Shown here piece by piece: positions 27,908 to 38,343 of a stretch of DNA of 64,000 nucleotides. The notes beneath the pieces were generated by a model. It did not search any database. It was not told the DNA's origin and worked only from the letters and a program-made list of their open reading frames with translations. This stretch comes from Methylophaga thiooxydans DMS010 (GTDB lineage: Bacteria > Pseudomonadota > Gammaproteobacteria > Nitrosococcales > Methylophagaceae). A program made the position numbers and the translations under genes. Location of the stretch: assembly GCF_000156355.1 (NCBI RefSeq), contig NZ_GG657906.1:62001-126000 (forward strand). Direction: 5' to 3'. How positions within the stretch are numbered: the stretch's first letter is position 1; every line of letters begins with the position of its first letter.

Positions 27908-30562
27908 ATGACTGATTTTGTCGATCACGATCCACAGGAAACTCAGGAATGGCTTGACGCACTCGAGTCTGTGATTGAGGCCGGTGGTGAACAGAAAGCG
28001 CACTACATCATAGAAAAACTCATTGATATGGCTCGCCGTACTGGTATCAACCTCCCGTACAGCGCCAATACTGCCTACGTCAACACGATTCCTGTTGACC
28101 AGCAAGAACGCATCCCTGGTGACCAGGCGATGGAACATAAACTGCGTTCATACATTCGCTGGAATGCGATGGCGATGGTACAAAAAGCGAATATGAAGCC
28201 CGGCTCGGTCGGTGGTCATATTGCCAGCTTTTCGTCAGCCGCTACATTGTACGACGTGGGTTTTAATCACTTTTTTAAAGGTGATGAATACGGTAACGGT
28301 GCCGATATGGTCTTTGTTCAAGGTCATTCATCACCCGGTATCTACGCTCGTTCATTCCTTGAAGGTCGCCTGACAGAAGACCAACTTAACAACTTCCGCT
28401 TCGAAGTGGATGGTAAAGGTCTGTCTTCTTACCCACATCCTTGGTTGATGCCTGATTACTGGCAGTTCCCAACGGTATCTATGGGCTTGGGTCCTATTCT
28501 TGCCATTTACCAAGCACGCTTCATGAAATACATGCAGGATCGTGAAATCGTTGCCACTGAAGGTCGCCATGTCTGGGCGTATCTGGGTGACGGTGAAATG
28601 GACGAACCAGAATCTTTAGGTGCTATTACTCTGGCTGGTCGTGAAAAGCTGGATAACCTGATTTATGTCGTTAACTGTAATTTGCAGCGTCTTGATGGAC
28701 CTGTGCGTGGTAACGGCAAGATTGTTCAAGAGCTTGAAGCTTTGTTCCGTGGCGCCGGCTGGAATGTTATTAAAGTATTGTGGGGTAGTGGTTGGGATCA
28801 ATTGCTGGCACGTGATACAGAGGGCTTATTGCTGAAGCGTATGGAAGAAGTAGTCGATGGTGAATACCAAAACTACAAAGCTAAAGACGGCGCTTATGTT
28901 CGTAAGCATTTCTTCGGTAAATACCCTGAACTGCTAGAAATGGTTTCAGATATGACCGATGAAGATATCTGGCACCTAAGCCGTGGTGGTCATGACCCAC
29001 GTAAGATTTACGCAGCTTATAAACGTGCTACCGAGCATGTTGGCCAGCCTACGGTTATTCTTGCGAAAACCGTTAAAGGTTATGGCATGGGCGAAGCGGG
29101 TGAAGGTCAAAACACCACTCACCAACAGAAGAAACTGGAACTGGAACATATGAAACGTTTCCGTGATCGTTTCAATATTCCGGTGACTGATGAAGAGATT
29201 GACAAGATCCCATTCATCAAGCTGAAAGATGACAGTCCAGAGAAAAAATATCTGATGGAACGTCGTCAAGAGCTTGGTGGCTTCTTGCCGAAACGTAATA
29301 ACAATGCGCCTGCTTTGGAAATTCCAGAGCTGAAAGCGTTTGATGCGGTATTGAAATCCAGTGGTGATCGTGAGTTATCCACGACAATGGCATTTGTTCG
29401 TGTTCTGACTGCGTTGATTCGTGATAAGAAAATCGGCAAAAACATTGTACCAATCGTACCTGACGAAGCGCGTACCTTTGGTATGGAAGGCTTGTTCCGC
29501 AGCGTCGGTATTTATTCCTCTTCAGGTCAACGTTACGAGCCGGAAGATTCAGGTAAGGTCATGTGGTATCGCGAAGATACTAAAGGCCAAATTCTTGAAG
29601 AAGGTATCAACGAAGCCGGTTCAATGGCTGAGTGGGTCTCTGCAGCAACGGCTTACAGTAACTACAACACCAACATGGTGCCGTTCTACATTTATTACTC
29701 AATGTTTGGTTTCCAACGTGTCGGTGATTTATGGTGGCTGGCAGGTGATATCCAGGCTAAAGGCTTCTTAATCGGTGGTACAGCGGGTCGAACCACACTG
29801 AACGGTGAAGGTTTGCAGCATCAAGACGGTCATAACTTGTTAATGGCGAATGCCGTGCCTAATTGCATCAGCTATGACCCGACCTATGCCTATGAAGTCG
29901 CTGTCATCGTTCATGATGGTATGAAGCGTATGTATGAGAAGCAGGAAAATGTCTTCTACTACATCACCGCGATGAACGAAAACTACAAACACCCTGATAT
30001 GCCTGAAGGTAGCGAAGAAGGCATCATCAAAGGTTTGTATCAGCTTAAATCTGGTGGCAAACACAAACTGAAAGCCCAATTGATGGGCAGTGGCACTATT
30101 CTGCGTGAAGTGGAAGCAGCGGCAGAAATGCTTGAGAAAGACTGGAAAGTGTCTGCTGATGTTTGGAGTGCAACCAGCATGAATGAGCTGGTACGTGAAG
30201 GTCAGGATGTGGATCGTTTTAATCGCTTGAATCCAACTGCTGAGAAAAAACGCAGTTACATCTCAGAATGTCTGGATGATCAGCCGGGTGTAGTGGTCGC
30301 TGCGACTGACTATGTTCGTCTTTATGCTGAACAGATTCGTCCATGGGTGAAGAGCAGTTACACGGTACTGGGTACAGATGGCTTTGGCCGCAGTGATACC
30401 CGTGAAGCCCTGCGTAGCTTCTTCGAAGTCGATCGTTACCATGTTGTCGTTGCAACATTGAATGCTTTAGCTGATGAAGGTCAGATCAAGCACGATGTGG
30501 TTGCTGATGCAATCAAGAAGTACAACATTAACGCGGATGCAATCAACCCAGTTAAGGCATAA
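27908..30562 (+). CDS. aceE: Pyruvate dehydrogenase E1 component (homodimeric type)
   Basis: Thiamine-diphosphate enzyme that decarboxylates pyruvate and acetylates lipoyl E2. The 884-residue length and single-chain form are typical of gammaproteobacteria. The ThDP motif runs from GDGEMDEPES (about 228) to VVNCNLQRLDGPV. It heads the aceE-aceF-lpd operon, with 3 bases to aceF. It consumes the cofactor made by the upstream thi operon. No regulator gene (pdhR) is adjacent. Confidence 0.98.
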   Translation: MTDFVDHDPQETQEWLDALESVIEAGGEQKAHYIIEKLIDMARRTGINLPYSANTAYVNTIPVDQQERIPGDQAMEHKLRSYIRWNAMAMVQKANMKPGSVGGHIASFSSAATLYDVGFNHFFKGDEYGNGADMVFVQGHSSPGIYARSFLEGRLTEDQLNNFRFEVDGKGLSSYPHPWLMPDYWQFPTVSMGLGPILAIYQARFMKYMQDREIVATEGRHVWAYLGDGEMDEPESLGAITLAGREKLDNLIYVVNCNLQRLDGPVRGNGKIVQELEALFRGAGWNVIKVLWGSGWDQLLARDTEGLLLKRMEEVVDGEYQNYKAKDGAYVRKHFFGKYPELLEMVSDMTDEDIWHLSRGGHDPRKIYAAYKRATEHVGQPTVILAKTVKGYGMGEAGEGQNTTHQQKKLELEHMKRFRDRFNIPVTDEEIDKIPFIKLKDDSPEKKYLMERRQELGGFLPKRNNNAPALEIPELKAFDAVLKSSGDRELSTTMAFVRVLTALIRDKKIGKNIVPIVPDEARTFGMEGLFRSVGIYSSSGQRYEPEDSGKVMWYREDTKGQILEEGINEAGSMAEWVSAATAYSNYNTNMVPFYIYYSMFGFQRVGDLWWLAGDIQAKGFLIGGTAGRTTLNGEGLQHQDGHNLLMANAVPNCISYDPTYAYEVAVIVHDGMKRMYEKQENVFYYITAMNENYKHPDMPEGSEEGIIKGLYQLKSGGKHKLKAQLMGSGTILREVEAAAEMLEKDWKVSADVWSATSMNELVREGQDVDRFNRLNPTAEKKRSYISECLDDQPGVVVAATDYVRLYAEQIRPWVKSSYTVLGTDGFGRSDTREALRSFFEVDRYHVVVATLNALADEGQIKHDVVADAIKKYNINADAINPVKA

Positions 30563-30565
30563 ATC

Positions 30566-31882
30566 ATGGCAGATTTGATTGAATTAAAAGTACCCGATAT
30601 TGGTGACTTCGATGCGGTTGAAATCATTGAAGTGCTCGTCGCCGAAGGTGACAGCATTGATGAAAATCAAGAAGTCATTACTGTAGAGTCTGATAAAGCG
30701 ATGATGGAAATTCCAGCATCGCAAGCAGGCGTGATCAAAGAAATGAAAGTGGCGGTAGGCGATAAAGTCAGTGAAGGCACGGTTATCGCCATGCTGGAAG
30801 TGGCTGAAGCTGCGGCGGCACCGGCAACAGAAGAGAAAACTGAAGAGCCTGCACCAGCGCCAAAAACAGAAGCGCCGAAGCAAGAAACAAAACCTGCACC
30901 ACAAGCAGAAACCCCAGCTCAGCAGCAGGAACTGACCGAGGCTATCCCGTACGCACCGGATAATAAATCAGGTATTCGTCGTGCACATGCGTCACCATCG
31001 GTACGTCGTTTTGCCCGAGAATTAGGTGTTGTCCTCACTTCGGTAACGGGTACAGGTACTAAAGGCCGCATCACCAAAGAAGATGTTCAGGGTTATGTGA
31101 AACATGCGCTGACAACACCAGCAGCAGCGCCTGCTCAAAGTGGTTCGGCGATACCTTCTGTTCCAACAGTCAATTTTGAACAGTTTGGCGATATTGAAAC
31201 AGAAGAGCTGTCACGCATTAAGAAAATTTCAGGCAAACATTTACACGCTTGCTGGTTAAATATTCCACATGTGACGCAGTTTGATGAAGCCGATATCACC
31301 GAACTAGATAAATTCCGTAAAGAAAATAAAGACATGGCGGCTAAAAAAGGTGTGAACCTGACCCCATTGGTCTTTATTATGAAAGCGGTTGTTGCTTGTT
31401 TGAAGGAATATCCACAGTTCAATGCTTCATTAAGTGAAGATAAAGAAAGCCTGATCCTGAAAAACTACTACAACATCGGCGTTGCAGTGGATACACCGAA
31501 TGGCCTGATGGTTCCGGTTATCAAGGATGTCGATAAGAAAGGCTTCCTCGAGCTCGCCGGTGAATTAGGCGAAGTCAGCACCCGAGCCCGTGAAGGTGCG
31601 TTGAGTGCCAAAGATATGCAAGGTGGTACCTTCTCTATTTCGAGTCTGGGTGGCATTGGTGGTCAATTCTTCACACCTATCGTTAACGCACCGGAAGTGG
31701 CGATACTTGGTGTCAGCCGCCACAGCATGAAACCAGTCTGGAACGGCAAAGAGTTCGAGCCTCGCTTGATGCTGCCGTTATCTATCTCCTATGACCATCG
31801 TGTTATTGATGGTGCAGCTGGAGCTCGCTTTACCGTGATGTTGAGCCAGATGTTGTCAGATATCAGGAAGGTGCTGCTATGA
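30566..31882 (+). CDS. aceF: Dihydrolipoamide acetyltransferase (PDH E2)
   Basis: Transfers the acetyl group to CoA and forms the complex core. The 438-residue protein has one N-terminal lipoyl domain (lysine in [10 protein letters not shown] near residue 43), a Pro/Glu/Ala linker, a peripheral-subunit-binding domain ([13 protein letters not shown], about 143) and a catalytic domain with the active-site [12 protein letters not shown] near the C-terminus. E. coli has three lipoyl domains; here there is one, with another on E3. The stop overlaps lpd by 4 bases. Confidence 0.97.
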   Translation: MADLIELKVPDIGDFDAVEIIEVLVAEGDSIDENQEVITVESDKAMMEIPASQAGVIKEMKVAVGDKVSEGTVIAMLEVAEAAAAPATEEKTEEPAPAPKTEAPKQETKPAPQAETPAQQQELTEAIPYAPDNKSGIRRAHASPSVRRFARELGVVLTSVTGTGTKGRITKEDVQGYVKHALTTPAAAPAQSGSAIPSVPTVNFEQFGDIETEELSRIKKISGKHLHACWLNIPHVTQFDEADITELDKFRKENKDMAAKKGVNLTPLVFIMKAVVACLKEYPQFNASLSEDKESLILKNYYNIGVAVDTPNGLMVPVIKDVDKKGFLELAGELGEVSTRAREGALSAKDMQGGTFSISSLGGIGGQFFTPIVNAPEVAILGVSRHSMKPVWNGKEFEPRLMLPLSISYDHRVIDGAAGARFTVMLSQMLSDIRKVLL

Positions 31883-33636
31883 GTGTGATCGAGGTTAAAG
31901 TCCCCGATATTGGTGATTTCGATGCCGTAGAAATCATCGAGGTGCTTGTGAGTGAAGGTGAAGAGGTGTCTGAGAATCAAGACATCATCACACTGGAATC
32001 AGATAAAGCAGCAATGGAAATTCCATCAACGGTTGCTGGCAAAATTAGCAGTCTTAAAGTGGCTGTGGGTGACAAAGTCGCTGAAGGTGATGTCATTTTA
32101 ACAGTGGAAGTCGAAGAGGCTGCTACTGAGGATGCGAATACGGCCGCACCTGCTGAAGAACCCAAAACGGAAAAAGCTGCACCGACACCAGCCAAAGCAT
32201 CTGAAGGCGATGCCGACATGCATGCTGAAGTATTGGTGCTGGGCTCAGGTCCTGGTGGCTATACTGCTGCATTTCGCGCAGCAGACTTAGGTAAGTCGGT
32301 GGTGATGGTGGAACGCCATGAACGTATTGGTGGTGTTTGCCTGAATGTTGGTTGTATTCCTTCCAAAGCATTACTGCATACGGCTCAAATCATCAATGAA
32401 ACTGCTGAAATGGGTCACCATGGCGTCAAGTTTAGTAAGCCTGAAATTGATCTTCGTGAATTGGCAGGCTGGAAAGACAGCGTTGTTAATCAACTGACCG
32501 GTGGTCTCAAAGGGTTGGCAAAACAACGTAAAGTCAGCATTGTTAAGGGCGAGGGAAGCTTTACTAGCCCGAATACATTGAAAGTTGAAGGCAGTGACGG
32601 TGACAAAACGATCTCGTTTGATAACTGTATTATTGCTGCCGGTTCGCGCGTGACTAAAATCCCAGTCTTCCCGCATGATGACCCGCGCATGATGGATTCA
32701 ACTGATGCGTTAGAGCTGGAAGATGTACCGAAAAAACTACTGGTTATTGGTGGTGGCATTATCGGCATGGAGATGGCAACGGTTTATGACGCCTTAGGCT
32801 CTAAAATTACCGTAGTAGAAATGCAGGACAGTCTGATTCCAGGCGCTGACAAAGATATCGTCAAACCGCTACTTAAGCGTGTTCAGGATAAGTATGAAAA
32901 TATTTACCTGAATACAAAAGTCAGCAAAATTGAACCTCAAAAAGACGGTTTATTGGTCAGTCTTGAAGGCAAAGACGTGCCAGAGCAAGAGACATTCGAC
33001 AAGATTCTGGTCGCTGTGGGACGCTCACCTAACGGCAAGCTAATCAATGCCGAAGCGGCAGGCGTGGCTGTGACCGATCAAGGCTTTATTCCGACCAATG
33101 GTCAGATGCGTACCAATGTGCCGCATATTTTTGCTATCGGTGATATTGTTGGCCAACCGATGTTGGCACACAAAGCGACACATGAAGGTAAAGTGGCTGC
33201 TGAGGTTATTGCCGGTCAAAAATCAGTGTTTGAGCCGCTGACGATTCCATCTGTTGCCTATACCGATCCTGAAGTTGCATGGATGGGCTTGAGCGAAGAT
33301 GAAGCCAAAGAGCAGGGTATTGATTATGTCAAAGGTGCCTTTCCATGGGCTGCCAGTGGCCGTAGCTTGAGTTTGGGACGTGATGAAGGCCTGACCAAAG
33401 CTTTGTTTGAAAAAGACAGTGGTCGCTTAATTGGCGCAGGTATTGTAGGCCCGAATGCCGGTGAGCTGATTGCAGAAGCGGTTCTGGCTCTTGAAATGGG
33501 CGCCGATGCCGAAGATATCGGTCTGACGATTCATCCGCATCCAACCTTGTCAGAAACATTAGGCTTTGCGGCTGAAATGGCAGAAGGTAGCATTACTGAT
33601 CTGATGCCACCGCGTAAAACCCTGCATTCAAAATAA
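31879..33636 (+). CDS. lpd: Dihydrolipoamide dehydrogenase with N-terminal lipoyl domain (PDH E3)
   Basis: Reoxidises dihydrolipoamide with NAD+. The 585-residue protein begins with a lipoyl domain ([10 protein letters not shown] near residue 43) and Ala/Pro linker, then the flavoprotein part: FAD motif [14 protein letters not shown] (about 122), redox disulfide [18 protein letters not shown] fold [15 protein letters not shown] and C-terminal active-site [11 protein letters not shown] lipoyl-bearing E3 is known in several proteobacteria. It ends the operon, followed by a terminator. Confidence 0.97.
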   Translation: MSVIEVKVPDIGDFDAVEIIEVLVSEGEEVSENQDIITLESDKAAMEIPSTVAGKISSLKVAVGDKVAEGDVILTVEVEEAATEDANTAAPAEEPKTEKAAPTPAKASEGDADMHAEVLVLGSGPGGYTAAFRAADLGKSVVMVERHERIGGVCLNVGCIPSKALLHTAQIINETAEMGHHGVKFSKPEIDLRELAGWKDSVVNQLTGGLKGLAKQRKVSIVKGEGSFTSPNTLKVEGSDGDKTISFDNCIIAAGSRVTKIPVFPHDDPRMMDSTDALELEDVPKKLLVIGGGIIGMEMATVYDALGSKITVVEMQDSLIPGADKDIVKPLLKRVQDKYENIYLNTKVSKIEPQKDGLLVSLEGKDVPEQETFDKILVAVGRSPNGKLINAEAAGVAVTDQGFIPTNGQMRTNVPHIFAIGDIVGQPMLAHKATHEGKVAAEVIAGQKSVFEPLTIPSVAYTDPEVAWMGLSEDEAKEQGIDYVKGAFPWAASGRSLSLGRDEGLTKALFEKDSGRLIGAGIVGPNAGELIAEAVLALEMGADAEDIGLTIHPHPTLSETLGFAAEMAEGSITDLMPPRKTLHSK

Positions 33637-33677
33637 ATGCTGCAAATAACTGGCAATAGCCAGTCTTAATAAAATCA

Positions 33678-33716
33678 GGGCATGCTTGCGCTTTGCGTGG
33701 GGATGCCCGTTTTTTT
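33678..33716 (+). terminator. Terminator of the pyruvate dehydrogenase operon
   Basis: GGGCAT (33678-33683) pairs with ATGCCC (33703-33708), with GC-containing internal bases, and is followed by a T7 run. It also argues against a start at 33693 for the next gene. Confidence 0.75.
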
Positions 33717-33743
33717 GTGAGAAAGATCGAGCTGGCAAACAGG

Positions 33744-34544
33744 ATGGCGAATAAAGCTGAACAACTCACCATGTTGAAACCGCCTTTGAAGTGGGCAGGG
33801 GGCAAACGCTGGCTAATAAATGAGTTACAAAAGTACTGGAAAAAACATCAGCACAAACGCTTAGTTGAGCCATTTTGTGGAGGGCTGTCTGTTGCTCTGG
33901 GACTAAAGCCACAAAGCGCTTTACTCAACGATCTTAATCCTGCTCTGATTAACTTTTATCAACACCTGCAAAACGGTTTGCAGATGGATATTGAGTTGCT
34001 AAATCAAGAGCAGGCTTATTATCAGTGTCGGGAAAGATTCAATCAGCTTAACGGCGATCCACAAGCACAAAAGCTTGCAGCGCAACTGTTCTACTACCTC
34101 AATCGTACTGGTTACAACGGCTTGTGTCGCTTTAACAAAAAAGGTGGCTATAACGTTCCATTTGGCCGTTATAAAACGATCAACTATCAAACTGATTTCA
34201 GCCATTATCAGCCAGTGCTATCACAGTGGCAGTTCAGCAATGTCGACTTTGAAGACTTGCATGTCGATAGTGCTGACTTCATATACGCTGATCCCCCCTA
34301 CGACACACCATTTCATCAATATTCACAGCAAGGCTTTAACTGGGATGATCAGGTGAGGCTAGCCGAATGGCTTAGTCAACACAAAGGCCCTGTTATCTTG
34401 TCGAATCAAGCCACAGATCGAATTAAAACCCTATATCGAGAATTAGGCTTTCGTTTACGTTATTTGGATGCACCCAGACTGATTAGTTGTAAAGGAAATC
34501 AACGTCAAGCGGTCAAAGAAGTGCTCGCCTTGCGCGGATTTTGA
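33744..34544 (+). CDS. Dam-family (D12 class) DNA adenine N6-methyltransferase
   Basis: Methylates adenine in a short target, probably GATC by family resemblance. Motifs: PLKWAGGKRWLI (AdoMet binding), VEPFCGGLSVALGL, NRTGYNGLCRFNKKGGYNVPFG and the catalytic DPPY in YADPPYDTPF. No restriction enzyme is adjacent, so it is likely an orphan regulator or repair-guiding methylase. The start is uncertain: ATG 33744 is used, ATG 33771 (MLKPPLKWAGGK) matches the E. coli Dam N-terminus better, and the ATG-like start at 33693 falls inside the upstream terminator. Confidence 0.9.
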   Translation: MANKAEQLTMLKPPLKWAGGKRWLINELQKYWKKHQHKRLVEPFCGGLSVALGLKPQSALLNDLNPALINFYQHLQNGLQMDIELLNQEQAYYQCRERFNQLNGDPQAQKLAAQLFYYLNRTGYNGLCRFNKKGGYNVPFGRYKTINYQTDFSHYQPVLSQWQFSNVDFEDLHVDSADFIYADPPYDTPFHQYSQQGFNWDDQVRLAEWLSQHKGPVILSNQATDRIKTLYRELGFRLRYLDAPRLISCKGNQRQAVKEVLALRGF

Positions 34545-34649
34545 TACAATAACGGCTTTAGATTTTCAAGATATTCACTACGCTTCCGATACCCACTTTA
34601 GGGTAATTGACTAAGCGCTAACTCAAGTTTTAGAGGATTGCATTTCAAT

Positions 34650-35861
34650 ATGTCTAAGATTAACAAAGTCGTTTTGGCCTACTCAGGTGGTCTGGATACT
34701 TCCGTCATTTTGAAATGGCTGCAGGATAAATATGACTCAGAGGTTGTGACCTTTACAGCCGATCTCGGGCAGGGTGAAGAGGTAGAACCAGCCCGCGCCA
34801 AAGCGAAGTCGCTAGGCATCAAAGAAATCTTTATTGAAGATTTACGTGAAGAGTTTGCGCGTGACTATGTGTTCCCGATGTTTAGAGCGAATGCTATATA
34901 CGAAGGGGAATACCTGCTTGGTACCTCCATCGCTAGACCGCTTATTGCCAAACGTTTAGTCGAGATTGCACGTGAAACTGGTGCTGAGGCTGTATCGCAC
35001 GGTGCTACGGGTAAAGGTAACGACCAAGTCCGATTTGAACTCGGCGCCTATGCACTGAACCCCAATATCAAAGTTATTGCACCATGGCGCGAATGGGACT
35101 TGCTGTCACGACAAAAACTCTTGGATTACGCAGAAACCCACGGCATTCCAGTCGAAATGAAGCAAGGGAAAAAATCACCTTACTCAATGGATGCAAACCT
35201 GTTACATATTTCATATGAAGGTGGCATTCTAGAAGATCCGTGGGCAGAGCCTGAAGAATCTATGTGGCGCTGGTCGGTGTCACCTGAGGATGCACCTGAT
35301 ACAGCTACTTACTTGGAACTGACTTATGAAAATGGTGATATTGTTGCTATCAATGGTGAACGCATGTCACCGGCAACAGTAATGACCTACTTGAACAAAG
35401 TCGCTGGTGAAAACGGTATTGGTCGCTTAGATATCGTTGAAAATCGTTATGTGGGTATGAAGTCTCGTGGTTGCTACGAAACACCTGCAGGTACAGTCAT
35501 GTTAAAGGCACACCGTGCAATCGAGTCATTGACGCTTGATCGTGAAGTTGCCCATTTGAAAGATGAACTGATGCCGCGTTATGCCCAAATGATCTATAAC
35601 GGTTATTGGTGGGCACCAGAACGTGTCATGATGCAAGCTATGATTGATGAGTCACAGAAAACCGTCAACGGTGAGGTTAGACTGAAACTCTATAAAGGTA
35701 ATGTTATTGTGGTTGGGCGTGAATCAAAAACAGATAGTCTGTTTGATGAGTCTATCGCGACCTTTGAAGATGACGCTGGCGCTTATGATCAAAAAGATGC
35801 AGAAGGTTTTATTAAACTGAATGCTCTGCGTTTGAAAATCGCCGGTAACAAAAAACGCTAA
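34650..35861 (+). CDS. argG: Argininosuccinate synthase
   Basis: Joins citrulline and aspartate with ATP in arginine synthesis. The 403-residue length is standard for the type lacking a long C-terminal extension. The N-terminal PP-loop [17 protein letters not shown] is clear, followed by [18 protein letters not shown] 34650 has AGAGGAT upstream and is preferred to 34638. It is the only arginine gene in view. Confidence 0.98.
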   Translation: MSKINKVVLAYSGGLDTSVILKWLQDKYDSEVVTFTADLGQGEEVEPARAKAKSLGIKEIFIEDLREEFARDYVFPMFRANAIYEGEYLLGTSIARPLIAKRLVEIARETGAEAVSHGATGKGNDQVRFELGAYALNPNIKVIAPWREWDLLSRQKLLDYAETHGIPVEMKQGKKSPYSMDANLLHISYEGGILEDPWAEPEESMWRWSVSPEDAPDTATYLELTYENGDIVAINGERMSPATVMTYLNKVAGENGIGRLDIVENRYVGMKSRGCYETPAGTVMLKAHRAIESLTLDREVAHLKDELMPRYAQMIYNGYWWAPERVMMQAMIDESQKTVNGEVRLKLYKGNVIVVGRESKTDSLFDESIATFEDDAGAYDQKDAEGFIKLNALRLKIAGNKKR

Positions 35862-35886
35862 CAGCTTAACGGTTGAGGAATGTGTA

Positions 35887-36924
35887 ATGGATTACAGCGA
35901 ATTATCTGATAAAGCCGCAGAAAATATGCGTTTGGCACTGCCGTTGATGAAAAAACACGGCGTGCCAATGACCCCTGATAATTATGCTGTTTGGTATGAG
36001 CATGTTTCAGGGGCAAATGCTGAGTTGTCTGAAAAACTGCAGGCTATGCTTACAGACAATCCGATACTGACAGAATCACAATGTACAGGCGTTTACGAGC
36101 AATTTTTCAATGTTGAAAAAGAGCTGGTTCAAGTTGTCGAAATGCGCCAGGAGTTGGCACGGTTGCTGAAAGAAGTGATTAGCTTTGTATACAGCACCGT
36201 GGCTCAAACTGACCGCTCCAACAATCACTTAGCTGAACTTCTGACACGGATTAACCGTGATATGTCACCTCAAGAAGTGCATGAGGTGGTGGAGCAAATC
36301 CTCGATGAAACGCGCCAAGCCATGTCGAACGGGGAACAGTTAACTGAGCGACTTAACACTGCTGTTGCTGAAGTACAGACACTAAAAAAAGAGTTAGATC
36401 AAAGTAAGCGCGAAGCGAAAACGGATACCTTAACCGGCCTGGCGAATCGCAAAGCATTTGATGAACTAGTGACAAAAGTGACCCAAGATGCAGATAACAG
36501 TGGTCTGGATGTGTGCATATTATTTTGTGACTTGGATATCTTCAAAGAAGTGAATGATAAACATGGCCATTTGGTCGGTGATCAAGTCCTGAAAGTGGTC
36601 TCCAACACATTGAAAGACAGTGTTAAAGGTCGTGATCTCGTTGCTCGATATGGTGGTGAAGAGTTTTCTATCATCCTACTCAACACCAGCCTGCAAAATG
36701 CAAAAATCTTGGCTGATAATATTCGTAAAGAAATTGCATCGAAACGTATTCAGCGCAAAGATACACGCGAATCACTGGGACAAATTACGATGTCATTTGG
36801 GGTAGCACGTTATGTTCCGACTGAAGGCGTGGAGAGCTTCATGCAGCGCGCAGACAGAGCGTTGTATATGTCAAAACGAAAAGGGCGCAACTGCGTTTCA
36901 GAAGCACCCCCACCGATTATTTAA
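35887..36924 (+). CDS. Diguanylate cyclase (GGDEF domain)
   Basis: A 345-residue cytoplasmic protein. The N-terminal 170 residues are helical and probably a signalling module of the kind found in gammaproteobacterial soluble cyclases, followed by coiled coil and a GGDEF domain starting KTDTLTGLANRKAFDE. The active site is intact (RYGGEEFSIIL). The autoinhibitory RxxD site is degenerate, with K in the arginine position (KGRD), so product inhibition may be weak. It lies alone 25 bases after argG. Its input signal is unknown. Confidence 0.93.
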   Translation: MDYSELSDKAAENMRLALPLMKKHGVPMTPDNYAVWYEHVSGANAELSEKLQAMLTDNPILTESQCTGVYEQFFNVEKELVQVVEMRQELARLLKEVISFVYSTVAQTDRSNNHLAELLTRINRDMSPQEVHEVVEQILDETRQAMSNGEQLTERLNTAVAEVQTLKKELDQSKREAKTDTLTGLANRKAFDELVTKVTQDADNSGLDVCILFCDLDIFKEVNDKHGHLVGDQVLKVVSNTLKDSVKGRDLVARYGGEEFSIILLNTSLQNAKILADNIRKEIASKRIQRKDTRESLGQITMSFGVARYVPTEGVESFMQRADRALYMSKRKGRNCVSEAPPPII

Positions 36925-36929
36925 ATCTG

Positions 36930-37532
36930 TTAAAAGCTATCTGTAAACAGCACTTCACTCAGTGCTAACTGACCCGCACGTGGTCTGGCATCTTGAATTT
37001 TCTTCCCTACCGTTATCATCATCACAATAATGTGGTCATGGGGTAAATCAATCAAACGTGCGACTTTATCAAAGTCAAACCCGTCCATTGGGCAAGAGTC
37101 ATAGCCCATTTCTTTAGCCATCAACATTAAAGTCATTGACGCCAGACTGGCAGAACGAAAACACTCATCACGCATACCCTGATGGTGGTTGGTGTAATAG
37201 CCCTCAATAGATGGCAGCATGAAGTCTTGCACTTCTTTAGGGGCGTTACGCCAATAACGTTGCGGATCTTTTTCCCAAGCGTTGAGATCGGCACATACAA
37301 CAAACAATGCGGATGCATCAGCGACCTGTGATTGCCCCCAACTGGCTTGTTTGATTTGTTCACGTTTTTCTTTATCGACCACATGAATAAAACGCCAGTG
37401 CTGCAGATTAAATGCCGTTGGTGAGAGAATTACATGCTCCATTAATTCGGTAATTTCAGCATCGGTCATTTGGTGTTCGGGGTCGTAGTGTTTCACAGAC
37501 CGTCGATTGACGATCGCTTGTTTTGTGTTCAT
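36930..37532 (-). CDS. Nitroreductase-family FMN oxidoreductase
   Basis: A 200-residue flavin enzyme of the NfsB/RutE-like group. It begins MNTKQAIVNRRSVKHYDPEHQ, with the conserved RRS FMN-binding stretch and HVILSPTAFNLQHWRF; ASLASMTLMLMAKEMGYDSCPMDGFD is also typical. The substrate is unknown (quinones, nitro compounds or flavin intermediates are possible). The gene converges on the diguanylate cyclase with a 5-base gap. Confidence 0.92.
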   Translation of the reverse strand: MNTKQAIVNRRSVKHYDPEHQMTDAEITELMEHVILSPTAFNLQHWRFIHVVDKEKREQIKQASWGQSQVADASALFVVCADLNAWEKDPQRYWRNAPKEVQDFMLPSIEGYYTNHHQGMRDECFRSASLASMTLMLMAKEMGYDSCPMDGFDFDKVARLIDLPHDHIIVMMITVGKKIQDARPRAGQLALSEVLFTDSF

Positions 37533-37545
37533 AACGTCTCTTGAA

Positions 37546-38343
37546 TTATTTTGAGGATGTTTCGACTTTCAAATAGATGGTTTCTTGCTCGCTACCGTGA
37601 CTGCTATAGGTTGTGACACCTTGGTCTAGTTGCTGTGAATTTTCAGTGATGCGTCCAATCTCTAGCCATTCTCCGACCGAACCAACGACGGTGGTGATGA
37701 CATCGCTGTTTTGCGTTACGCCATTGCTGGCAGATAGCTTACTGAAGAATGGATGAATTTCAACTTTCACTCGATTATCTGGTAACAGAAAAGGAATTGC
37801 TCTAAATCCATTTTCGGTCGCAATGTATTGGGTATCTTTAGCCACTGATATATCACCATAGCGGTCAACAAACAGCAGGTGACGATGTTGCGGTATATCT
37901 TCGCCTAAGCTGATGGTGACCGCTTGTCCTGAGACACCACGGGCACGGTATTGCTGATTATCATCACGATTGTTGTTGGTGGACCAGCGGTTTATCGCGA
38001 CGCGACCCGATACGTCATCGCCTACGTTGATATCGACTTGGTTAGAACCACCTTTGTGCTGTCTGATTGTGTCATAGCTACGCATAACACTGACGATAAC
38101 CGATTGCTGTGCGACATCCAGTTTTGCCAGTAGTTGTTCAACATTTGCCAATGTAGCGCGGTCGGATTTCAAGATTAGCATATTGCCATAGGCACGAATT
38201 GTTGCCGTTTCAGGTAAGAAATCTTCAATTTGTGGCAATACATCAGTAGCAAGTCGATGTTTTAGATTAATGGTATGAATATCCGTATCAGCACTCAGCG
38301 GCATCATCACAACGAAAATAATGAATAACAGCAAGATTTTCAT
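37546..38343 (-). CDS. Secretin N-domain-like secreted protein without secretin pore
   Basis: A 265-residue protein with a signal peptide (MKILLLFIIFVVMMPLSA). Residues 20-95 resemble a NolW/secretin short N-domain (INLKHRLATDVLPQIEDFL and LILKSDRATLANVEQLLAKLD). The C-terminal part is beta-rich but lacks the long secretin channel domain. Secretin N domains mediate ring assembly, so it may be an accessory or remnant of a secretion or pilus-like system. It overlaps the end of the PLD-like gene by 4 bases on the same strand, implying coupling. Confidence 0.7.
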   Translation of the reverse strand: MKILLLFIIFVVMMPLSADTDIHTINLKHRLATDVLPQIEDFLPETATIRAYGNMLILKSDRATLANVEQLLAKLDVAQQSVIVSVMRSYDTIRQHKGGSNQVDINVGDDVSGRVAINRWSTNNNRDDNQQYRARGVSGQAVTISLGEDIPQHRHLLFVDRYGDISVAKDTQYIATENGFRAIPFLLPDNRVKVEIHPFFSKLSASNGVTQNSDVITTVVGSVGEWLEIGRITENSQQLDQGVTTYSSHGSEQETIYLKVETSSK

